Shown here: in pieces, positions 41,064 to 48,072 of the stretch | Numbering within the stretch: the stretch's first letter is position 1 | Layout: each line of letters opens with the position of its first letter | NCBI GenBank assembly: GCA_022775765.1 | Contig: JALFKC010000078.1 | Location: 1 to 48,072, forward strand | Length of the DNA: 48,072 nt | Direction: 5' to 3' | Origin: Campylobacter sp. | GTDB taxonomy: Bacteria; Campylobacterota; Campylobacteria; Campylobacterales; Campylobacteraceae | Notes under the pieces: model-generated | Told to the model about the DNA's origin: nothing | The model's database searches: none | The model's input: only the letters and a program-made list of their open reading frames with translations | Translations under genes and position numbers: made by a program

Positions 41064-42353
41064 ATGTATTTCTTAACATTATTTTTTGTAGTTTTAATAA
41101 TTTTTTTTACAATATTTGTTTTAAATGATAGCATTATATCGCCAACCATAATGTTTTGTTTTGGATATCTATTCACATTGATTCTTATGCCCATTTCTGC
41201 ATATTATTTGAATTATAATGTAAGTAGTGAAACATATTTTATAATCATTATCGGCATATTATTATTCTCATTTGTATCACAATTTGCAAAATATATTATA
41301 TGCTACCAAAAAAAGGTTGTTATACAAAAACTAAAACCACTGTATTTATCGAAATTATCATATGTTTTTATGCTTGCTTTGGCATTATTTACATTTTTTT
41401 ATCTTTTTAGTTTTTTTATATCAAATGTTGATTTTAGCTATAGTTTAGCAAACATTTCAAAAGATATTAATAATTTTAGGAATATGTTAGTTTCTAAAGT
41501 AGATAGGTTAGAATATCCTTTTTTACTAAGTCAAGGATTAAAAATTTCAAAATGTTTAGCATTTATTTCCCTTTATATCTATTTTAATAATTCTGTTTAT
41601 TATAAAAAGTATATTAAAAATTTTTATTTATTATTACCGACTATTATTTTTTGTTTAATGGAGTTTATAACTGGTGCTAGATTTGCTATATTAGAATTTA
41701 TAATAGCATCTTTTTTTCTTTTTATATTTTTTAATTCGGCAAATAATACAAAATTTAAACTCAATCAAAGAAATATAATAAAACTTATATTTTTTATGAT
41801 TATTTTAATTGTGATTTTTGATTTGAGTAGATATGTAGTAGATACATCACAAGATGATAGTATTTTAGAAATTTTAGCGTTTTATTTTGGTAATCCTATT
41901 ATTTTACTAGATATATATATTAATAACTTTAATGGAGTTCATACAAATTTTTTTGGAGAAGAGACATTTTATGCTATTTATTCTTTTTTAAATAAAATTA
42001 ATATTGTTGATTATTCAAATAGTGTTCATCTAGAATTTAGATCATATAATGGGATAAATTTAGGCAATGTATATACTGGTTATAGAAGTTTAATTAATGA
42101 TTTTGGTTTTATTGGTATGCTCATTATGCATATTATATATGCTTTGTTGATAAATTGTTTTTATTATTCTATTGTATATAAAAAGAGAAAACCAATTGAT
42201 ATTTTTATTGTTTTTTATTTATATTTATCATCTATGACTGTTATGCATTTTTTTAATGGTAGATTTTTTTATATATTTTCTCCAGGTTTTTTGTCTGTTT
42301 TTATTATTATTTGTATATTTTCAAAGGTTTTATATGTTAAATATATCGACTAA
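41064..42353 (+). CDS. Wzy-like oligosaccharide repeat-unit polymerase
   Basis: This 429-residue protein has about 11-12 membrane segments and a short polar loop reading ETFYAIYSFLNKINIVDY, then FRSYNGINLGNVYTGYRSLINDFGFIGML. This is the 'NVYT..YxDFG' pattern of O-antigen polymerases that join lipid-linked repeat units in the periplasm. The A/T-rich composition starts here. ATG 41064 lacks a strong ribosome site; it may be coupled to the gene before it, 8 bases upstream. Its last 20 bases overlap the next gene. The repeat unit cannot be predicted. Confidence 0.8.
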   Translation: MYFLTLFFVVLIIFFTIFVLNDSIISPTIMFCFGYLFTLILMPISAYYLNYNVSSETYFIIIIGILLFSFVSQFAKYIICYQKKVVIQKLKPLYLSKLSYVFMLALALFTFFYLFSFFISNVDFSYSLANISKDINNFRNMLVSKVDRLEYPFLLSQGLKISKCLAFISLYIYFNNSVYYKKYIKNFYLLLPTIIFCLMEFITGARFAILEFIIASFFLFIFFNSANNTKFKLNQRNIIKLIFFMIILIVIFDLSRYVVDTSQDDSILEILAFYFGNPIILLDIYINNFNGVHTNFFGEETFYAIYSFLNKINIVDYSNSVHLEFRSYNGINLGNVYTGYRSLINDFGFIGMLIMHIIYALLINCFYYSIVYKKRKPIDIFIVFYLYLSSMTVMHFFNGRFFYIFSPGFLSVFIIICIFSKVLYVKYID

Positions 42354-44214
42354 TTTTATTTCTTTTGATATTTTTGATACTTTGCTTAAAAGAGATGTAA
42401 AAGATCCCAAAGATGTATTTAGGCTTATGCTAGAAAAAATTAAATATGAAAGTATTTGTTATATACCAGACACATTTGTTGAAGATAGAGTGTTTGCTGA
42501 AAAAACGGCTAGAAAGATATCAAATTGTGAAGAGATAATTTTTGATGATATTTATAACTGTTTTGATGATAGATATGATTTAGAAATGATTAAAATATTA
42601 AAAAATATCGAACTACAAATAGAAAAGCAAATTTTAACTAAAAATATAGAAATTTTTGATTTATATAAAAAATGCCTTGAACAGAATAAATATCTGGTTA
42701 TTGCTTCAGATATGTATTTGCCAAAAGAGTTTATATTAGAAATTTTAAATAATAATGGTATTTTTGGTTTTCAAAAGCTATATTTATCTAGCGATATTAA
42801 AAAAACAAAACGAAGTGGTAATTTATTTAAATATATATTATCAGATTTGAAAATTTCTCCAAATCAATTATTCCATATAGGCGATAATAAAATAAGTGAT
42901 TTTGAAATTCCATGTTCTTTTGGTATTACTTCTCACCTTATAAAAACTTTCAAAAATAATACATATTTTTATTCCAACTCAACCTTAGAAAAAAATTATT
43001 TAAACACTTTTATAAATAATAGAATATCAAAAAAAGACTTATTTTATGATTTAGGATATGAATGCTTTGGAATTCTACTTTTTAATTTTTGTATTTGGCT
43101 AAATAATAATGTGAAAAAGAATGAAATATCCAAAATTCTTTTCTTTTCCAGAGATGGCTATATTATTAAAAAAGCATATGATATTTTATTTCCAAATTCA
43201 AATAATACATATTTTTACGCTTCTAGACGAGGACTTATTGTGCCAACTTTATTCAAAATAAATGACTTTTTTGAATTAAAAGATTTTATGCATCTTAAAA
43301 AAACTATTTCTTTGCATAATTTTATTAAAAGTGTTGGTTTAGAAGATGTTGATCTTACTAAGTATAAAATAAAGCATAATATAAATGATGATTTTATTGT
43401 TGATACAAATCATCCAGCTGATAATTTTTTGCTATTTTTTAACGATATAAAAAAAGAAATAATATCAAATTCTAAAAAAGAATTTGATATTATAAGTAAA
43501 TATATTAAAGATAATTTACAAGATAAAAAAATAGCAATAGTTGATATAGGTTGGCATGGTAATATGCAAAAAGCAATTTTTAATATATTAAAATTGATTG
43601 ATATAAAGTGTGAATTATATGGTTTTTATGTTGGGGTTAGGGATAGCAATTCAAAGCAATCTCACAATAATCATATGAAAGGTTTTTTATTCGATGATAG
43701 AAAAGAAAATAAAAAATTTAATTTAGCTTCTACTAGTATATTTGAAAGTGTTTTTTTAGCAAATCACGGTTCTGTAAAAAAATTTAATATAAATAGCATC
43801 ACTTTTAAAATAGAACCTATTTTTTATAAATATGAGTATTTAAATGAAAATAATGAATATATAGATGATTATTATAAAATACAAAAATTTCAAAATGGGG
43901 CGTTAAAATTTGTGATAGATTTTAAAAAAAGCAATATAAAATTCTTGCAATTTGATACTTTCTATAGCTTTAATCAATTATTAAATAAACCAACTCTTGA
44001 AATAGCCGAAAAGTTTGGCAATCTTAAATTTTTCGATGTTGATGAATCTTTTATTGCGAAGCCAAAAGGTAGATTGTATTATTTTTTTCATCCGAATGTT
44101 TTTATTAGTGATTTAAAAAATTCTAGTTGGCGTATTGGATTTTTAAAAAGAGTTTTTGTAGTAAATGTTAGATATGACTTAATAATTAGTTTTGTAAAAA
44201 GGCTTATAAAATGA
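42334..44214 (+). CDS. HAD-like two-domain protein of a surface glycan locus
   Basis: From ATG 42334 (AAAGG in front) this is 626 residues. The first domain (about 1-215) is HAD-like: ISFDIFDTLLKR (nucleophile Asp, general acid Asp), IASDMYLPKE (motif II), KKTKRSGN (Lys) and HIGDNKISDFE (metal-binding Asp). The second domain (about 230-500) has KILFFSRDGYIIKKAYDI and ASRRGLIV, then IAIVDIGWHGNMQKAIFNIL, which looks like another Rossmann-type fold. The family occurs in capsule and O-antigen loci, but I know no proven function; phosphatase or phosphotransferase action on a glycan is a guess. It overlaps Wzy by 20 bp and Wzx by 4 bp. Confidence 0.75.
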   Translation: MLNISTNFISFDIFDTLLKRDVKDPKDVFRLMLEKIKYESICYIPDTFVEDRVFAEKTARKISNCEEIIFDDIYNCFDDRYDLEMIKILKNIELQIEKQILTKNIEIFDLYKKCLEQNKYLVIASDMYLPKEFILEILNNNGIFGFQKLYLSSDIKKTKRSGNLFKYILSDLKISPNQLFHIGDNKISDFEIPCSFGITSHLIKTFKNNTYFYSNSTLEKNYLNTFINNRISKKDLFYDLGYECFGILLFNFCIWLNNNVKKNEISKILFFSRDGYIIKKAYDILFPNSNNTYFYASRRGLIVPTLFKINDFFELKDFMHLKKTISLHNFIKSVGLEDVDLTKYKIKHNINDDFIVDTNHPADNFLLFFNDIKKEIISNSKKEFDIISKYIKDNLQDKKIAIVDIGWHGNMQKAIFNILKLIDIKCELYGFYVGVRDSNSKQSHNNHMKGFLFDDRKENKKFNLASTSIFESVFLANHGSVKKFNINSITFKIEPIFYKYEYLNENNEYIDDYYKIQKFQNGALKFVIDFKKSNIKFLQFDTFYSFNQLLNKPTLEIAEKFGNLKFFDVDESFIAKPKGRLYYFFHPNVFISDLKNSSWRIGFLKRVFVVNVRYDLIISFVKRLIK

Positions 44215-45599
44215 ATTTAGTATTAAAACAAAATTTATTTTATGCTTTTTTGGGGCAAATTATATCATTACTTTTAAGTTTTGTATTAGCAATAGTATTG
44301 CCAAAATATTTAACACTAAATGATTTTGCATATTGGCAATTGTTTATTTTTTATTTGAGTTATATAGGAATATTTCATTGTGGTATTTCTGATGGTATAT
44401 TGCTTAGATTTGGTGGTAAAAACATTAATAATATTAAGCCACAGTTTATTTCATCACAGTTACACATCCTTTTGCTTATACAAATTTTTTTTTCATGCAT
44501 TATTCTTATTGCGGCTATTTATTGTATAAAAAGTTATGATAGGAAATTTATATTATTTACAATAGCTTTTTATTTAATATTTAATACTATATTTTGGTTT
44601 TTTGGAATGTTGCTTCAAGCTGTTAATTTAACTAAAAATTTATCACAAGGTATTATGATAGAGAAAGCATTTGTTGTAATATTTTTTCTATTATTGATTG
44701 TTGTAGATCAAAGAAATTTTATGAATTTTATATATTGTTTTACTATATCCAAAGTAATATCTACATTTTTCTTGCTGATAAAATTCAAAAGATTTATTTT
44801 AAATAAAACATATACATTAAAATTTTTAAAAAAAGAAACTATTAAAAATATAAAAGTCGGATTAAAATTAACTATTGCAAATATATCTGCATTATTAATA
44901 CTTGGTATAGGAAGATTTTGTATAGATATAAAATTTGGACTTTTATCTTTTAATCAAGTGTCTTTTGCCTTATCTTTAGTATTTTTTTTAGTTACTTTTT
45001 TAAATCAAATTTGTTTAGTTTTTTTTCCTTTTATTAAATCAATGCCTTCTGAAAAATATAGTTTTTATGCAAAAAGGATATTGTTTTTTTTAATGATAAT
45101 TATTCCAATTTGCTATATTATGTTTATGCCATTTAAATTTCTAATTACGGTTTATTTGCCAATGTATGCCGAAGCTGTGCAATATATGATTATTTTATTT
45201 CCAATTTGTATTTTTGAAATAAAAACACAAATGTTTTGCATGACCTTTTATAAAGTTCTTAGAATGGAAAAAAAGTTGTTATATGTAAATTTGCTATTTG
45301 TATTAGTTTCTGCAGTTTTATATATTTTTGGAGCTTTTTATTTAGAGAATATTGTATCCATTATTATTTCTATGGTTATTATTATAATTTGCAAAAATAT
45401 TGTGATGGAGATAATTTTATCTAATAAACTAAATATAACCGTTGAATATAATATTGCACTTTTATTTTTAACGGTTATTTTTTATATATTAAATATAAAA
45501 ATAGACAATGATTTTTATAGCTTTGCGTTCATGCTTATCGCAAGTATATTTATAATTTTTATTGAGTATAATAAAATTATTTTAAGGAGAATCAAATGA
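44211..45599 (+). CDS. Wzx-like lipid-linked oligosaccharide flippase
   Basis: This 462-residue protein has about 12-14 membrane segments of the polysaccharide-transport (MATE-like) family: FLGQIISLLLSFVLAIVLPKYL at the start, then a paired-half layout with short polar links. Such proteins turn undecaprenyl-diphosphate repeat units from the inner to the outer face of the membrane. It overlaps the HAD-like gene by 4 bp and the GT2 gene by 4 bp. It is strongly A/T-rich, like its neighbours. No residue-level motif proves substrate. Confidence 0.85.
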   Translation: MNLVLKQNLFYAFLGQIISLLLSFVLAIVLPKYLTLNDFAYWQLFIFYLSYIGIFHCGISDGILLRFGGKNINNIKPQFISSQLHILLLIQIFFSCIILIAAIYCIKSYDRKFILFTIAFYLIFNTIFWFFGMLLQAVNLTKNLSQGIMIEKAFVVIFFLLLIVVDQRNFMNFIYCFTISKVISTFFLLIKFKRFILNKTYTLKFLKKETIKNIKVGLKLTIANISALLILGIGRFCIDIKFGLLSFNQVSFALSLVFFLVTFLNQICLVFFPFIKSMPSEKYSFYAKRILFFLMIIIPICYIMFMPFKFLITVYLPMYAEAVQYMIILFPICIFEIKTQMFCMTFYKVLRMEKKLLYVNLLFVLVSAVLYIFGAFYLENIVSIIISMVIIIICKNIVMEIILSNKLNITVEYNIALLFLTVIFYILNIKIDNDFYSFAFMLIASIFIIFIEYNKIILRRIK

Positions 45600-46591
45600 A
45601 TAAAAGCCCAAAAATATCAGTAATAGTGCCAGTGTATAATGTAGAAAATTATATAAAAAGATCTATTCAAAGCCTTTTAGATCAAACATACACAAATTTT
45701 GAAGCTTTGATTGTTGATGATGGTTCGAAAGACAGATCTATTGATATTGCAAAAAAACTCGTAAAGGACGATGAAAGATTTCTTTTTTTTATAAAAGAAA
45801 ACGGAGGATTGAGTGACGCTCGAAATTTTGGTTTAGGCAAAGCCAGTGGTAAATATATATCTTTTTTAGATAGTGATGATTATTTTGATAGCTTTTTTTT
45901 TGAAAAGATGATTTATAAATTGATAAATGATAATTCTGATGTTTGTATCTGTGATATTGATTTAGTTAAAGAAGATGGTAGTTTTATCTCATCAAGAAAA
46001 ACATTTTATGATAAAAAAATATCTGGTGTTGATGCTTTTATTGACAACTTACAAACTATATCTATAGTATCTATGGCACAAAATAAACTCTATAAAAAAG
46101 AGCTTTTTAAAGAAATTAGATATCCAAAAGGATTATATTATGAAGATAGAGCAACCACATATAAACTGTTTTTAAAATCAAATTCAGTGTCTTTTATAAA
46201 TCAGAGTTTATTTTTTTATGTGCAAAGAAAAGGTTCTATAATGAATGGACTTAATCAAAAAAAAATAGATGATAGATTTATTGTTATTGATAGTATAAAA
46301 AAATATTTACAAGAGAACAATATATATAAAACATATGATAGAGAATTTAAAAATTGTTATTTGCTTAATGTTCCGCTTGCTGGTGCTTCTATGATAGCTA
46401 TGTATTCTAATGATTATAAGGTTGAAATAAAGAATTTTTTAAATAAAACAGACAATAAAATATATAGTTTAAAAAACATTATATTGCTTGGTAAGATACA
46501 TAAATTAAAAGCTTTGGCACTATTGTTGTTAAAACTACAACCGATTTTATTTAAAAAATTGCTTGTAAAGTTTAAGTCTAGAAATTTTTAA
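45596..46591 (+). CDS. GT2 glycosyltransferase
   Basis: This 331-residue GT-A enzyme has the family 2 marks near its N-terminus: ISVIVPVYNVENYIKRSI, ALIVDDGSKDRSIDIA, KENGGLSDARNFGL and ISFLDSDDYFD (the metal-binding DxD region). A helical C-terminal third holds the acceptor. It has no membrane segment and works on the cytoplasmic face. It probably adds one sugar of the repeat unit turned over by Wzx. It overlaps Wzx by 4 bp (ATGA). Donor unknown. Confidence 0.88.
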   Translation: MNKSPKISVIVPVYNVENYIKRSIQSLLDQTYTNFEALIVDDGSKDRSIDIAKKLVKDDERFLFFIKENGGLSDARNFGLGKASGKYISFLDSDDYFDSFFFEKMIYKLINDNSDVCICDIDLVKEDGSFISSRKTFYDKKISGVDAFIDNLQTISIVSMAQNKLYKKELFKEIRYPKGLYYEDRATTYKLFLKSNSVSFINQSLFFYVQRKGSIMNGLNQKKIDDRFIVIDSIKKYLQENNIYKTYDREFKNCYLLNVPLAGASMIAMYSNDYKVEIKNFLNKTDNKIYSLKNIILLGKIHKLKALALLLLKLQPILFKKLLVKFKSRNF

Positions 46592-46615
46592 GTATAAAAA
46601 GGACGGATAAATTGT

Positions 46616-47878
46616 ATGAATATACTTATATTAGAACCAACATATAGTAATTTTATATGCGATTTTGCCAAATCTTTAAAACCAACCTCTATACATTCTT
46701 TTATATTTAATTTTGGATATATAATATATTTGAAAAACACAAAAAAAATATATATCAATAAAATATTAAAGAAGCAAAATTTTACAGATAAAGATTTAGA
46801 TTTAGCAAAAAAAACTAATAATCTTTTTACTGTTTTAAAAACTAAAAATTCAACTGTTACACAAAAAGATTTTGAGACAATGGCAAAATATATATCTTTT
46901 TTAAGAGAATATATCAAAAATAAAAAAATTAATCTAGTGCTTATGCTAAATGATTTAAGATGGCAACACGCCTTGTCTATTGAAATTTGCAAAGAGTTAG
47001 ATATAAAATATATTGTATTTGAACAGGGCTATTTTAGACCAAACACTATAACTATGGATTTTAAGGGTGTGAATGCTAATTCTAGCCTATGCAATATCAA
47101 TCTAAAAGATATAAAATATACGAAAAAAGAGATTAGAAGTTATAGGCTTATTTTTTATAAAAAATATCAGACAATATTAAAATTTTCTTTATTTATATTC
47201 TTAAATAAAATTGGAAAACTTTGTAATTTAAATGTTGAATGTCAAAACAAACAGTATAGTTTTGTGAGCTACTTTAAAAATTTTATTTCTAAGAATTTCA
47301 TTAGAAATAAAAAAGATGACTATAATTTGCCAGATAAATTCATCTATGTTCCGTTGCAAGTAAATACTGATACACAAATTTTAATTCATAGCGATTTTTG
47401 TGATATGCAGGAATTTATTGATGTAGTAGAAAACTCTTTTTATTCTTTTAACAAAAAAAATGATATCAAACTTGTTTTTAATATACACCCAATGGAAAAA
47501 GGTACTCATAAATATAAATTTGATGACAAAACAATTATTTCCAATGCTCCTACGAGAATATTAATACAGAAGTCTCTGTTTGTAATTACTATAAATTCTA
47601 CCGTAGGATTAGAAAGTTTGATTGAACATAAAAATTTAATAGTTTTAGGAAATGCTTTTTATAAATTAAAAGAAATTTGTATATGCTCAGATAAACTTAA
47701 TTTAAAAAATGACATAAAAAAACTAATATGTAAAGATGCTCATATTAATTTTAAATTAGTAGATAGTTTCTTAGATTATATAAAATATGAATATTTAGTT
47801 AATGGAAATTTTTATAATTATGATAAAAATACTCTGGAAGAATGTTGTGCAAAATATTATAGTTCGATGAATATTTGA
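46616..47878 (+). CDS. KpsS/LipB-like capsule protein (Kdo-transferase fold)
   Basis: This 420-residue protein shows the GT-B pattern of KpsS/LipB-type capsule proteins: VLMLNDLRWQHALS, then VFEQGYFRPNTITMDFKGVN. A C-terminal half has KFIYVPLQVNTDTQI, LVFNIHPMEKG and VITINSTVGLESLIEHKNLIVLG. KpsS and KpsC build the poly-Kdo linker between lipid and capsule in ABC-exporter systems. It is odd to find one among Wzx/Wzy genes, so it may be a specialised transferase for this glycan instead. ATG 46616 follows AAGGACGGA. It ends the A/T-rich block and converges on the kpsF-like gene. Confidence 0.8.
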   Translation: MNILILEPTYSNFICDFAKSLKPTSIHSFIFNFGYIIYLKNTKKIYINKILKKQNFTDKDLDLAKKTNNLFTVLKTKNSTVTQKDFETMAKYISFLREYIKNKKINLVLMLNDLRWQHALSIEICKELDIKYIVFEQGYFRPNTITMDFKGVNANSSLCNINLKDIKYTKKEIRSYRLIFYKKYQTILKFSLFIFLNKIGKLCNLNVECQNKQYSFVSYFKNFISKNFIRNKKDDYNLPDKFIYVPLQVNTDTQILIHSDFCDMQEFIDVVENSFYSFNKKNDIKLVFNIHPMEKGTHKYKFDDKTIISNAPTRILIQKSLFVITINSTVGLESLIEHKNLIVLGNAFYKLKEICICSDKLNLKNDIKKLICKDAHINFKLVDSFLDYIKYEYLVNGNFYNYDKNTLEECCAKYYSSMNI

Positions 47879-47929
47879 TACACAAAATTAAGATTTGATT
47901 TTTTATTTTAATGGTTTATTTTTGGCATA

Positions 47930-48072
47930 TCAAATCCCCAGTTTTGCCAAGTCATGTATATGAACTACGCCTTGAACGCACCTTTTATCATCAATAACTA
48001 TAAGAAGCTGAATTTTGTATTTTTCTATAACTCTTAAGGCTTTGTAAGCTAGCATAAATCTATTGTCAATAG
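47930..48072 (-). CDS. Partial kpsF/kdsD-like arabinose-5-phosphate isomerase (3' end)
   Basis: Only the last 46 codons are inside the window: DNRFMLAYKALRVIEKYKIQ then LLIVIDDKRCVQGVVHIHDLAKLGI and TGA (47930-47932). This is the end of the second CBS domain of KpsF/KdsD, which interconverts ribulose-5-P and arabinose-5-P, the first step to CMP-Kdo for lipopolysaccharide and capsule. The rest lies beyond the right edge. It converges on the KpsS-like gene with about 50 bases between, where I see no clear terminator. Confidence 0.8.
   Translation of the reverse strand, partial: IDNRFMLAYKALRVIEKYKIQLLIVIDDKRCVQGVVHIHDLAKLGI

Overview
The window looks like a chromosomal segment of a member of Campylobacterota, most likely the genus Campylobacter. 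The evidence is low G+C, A/T-rich spacers with TATAAT-type promoters, a Campylobacter-style selenocysteine formate dehydrogenase locus (TorD-like chaperone, small Tat protein, FdhA, FdhB), poly-G tract use, and C4-dicarboxylate and capsule gene families typical of the group. No species is assigned.

Layout. (1) 1-5485 is the repressor end of a Mu-like transposable prophage, inverted in this window. It runs from a partial early gene through a MuB-like ATPase, a MuA-like DDE transposase and two small early proteins to a LexA-type repressor on the opposite strand. Between the divergent repressor and early genes lies a consensus promoter (TTGACA-17 bp-TATAAT) overlapped and followed by dyad sites. 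Beyond the repressor lie iteron-like 12-mers and a run of helically phased GAAG repeats that ends in a candidate 5'-TG/CA-3' prophage terminus. (2) 5658-14388 (-) is a surface-glycan operon read right to left: O-antigen-ligase-like protein, polysaccharide deacetylase, GT4, CgeB-type GT, GT4, GT4, second deacetylase, GT2. Every intact gene overlaps the next by 4 bp. The last gene is a decayed sulfatase-fold phosphoglycerol transferase. (3) 14524-16982 (+) is an MBOAT/SGNH O-acetylation pair (PatA/PatB-like), followed by tRNA-Ser(GGA).

(4) 17536-23855 (-) is a formate dehydrogenase locus: ferredoxin-like accessory protein, TorD-like chaperone, small Tat protein, selenocysteine-containing FdhA (in-frame UGA plus a SECIS hairpin) and FdhB. 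A terminator follows FdhB, so no cytochrome b subunit is present here. (5) 24019-29931 (+) diverges from it: histidine kinase, response regulator, SelA, SelB and a lipoprotein, so closely packed that they look like one transcript. A two-component system therefore sits in one operon with the machinery needed to make the adjacent selenoprotein. (6) 30049-33460 holds PepE and two tandem DcuC-type C4-dicarboxylate carriers. (7) 33671-37828 is an operon for aconitase, citrate synthase and NAD-type isocitrate dehydrogenase, a complete route from oxaloacetate and acetyl-CoA to 2-oxoglutarate. A decayed flavin-binding protein gene follows.

(8) 38369-48072 is a capsule/O-antigen locus. A polyprenyl-phosphate sugar transferase (-) and a Wzz-like chain-length protein (+) diverge around a G9 tract. 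Then come Wzy-like polymerase, a HAD-like two-domain protein, Wzx flippase, GT2 and a KpsS-like protein, with the 3' end of a kpsF/kdsD-like gene (-) at the edge. From about 41060 to 47880 the sequence is visibly more A/T-rich than the rest, which suggests a separately acquired block.
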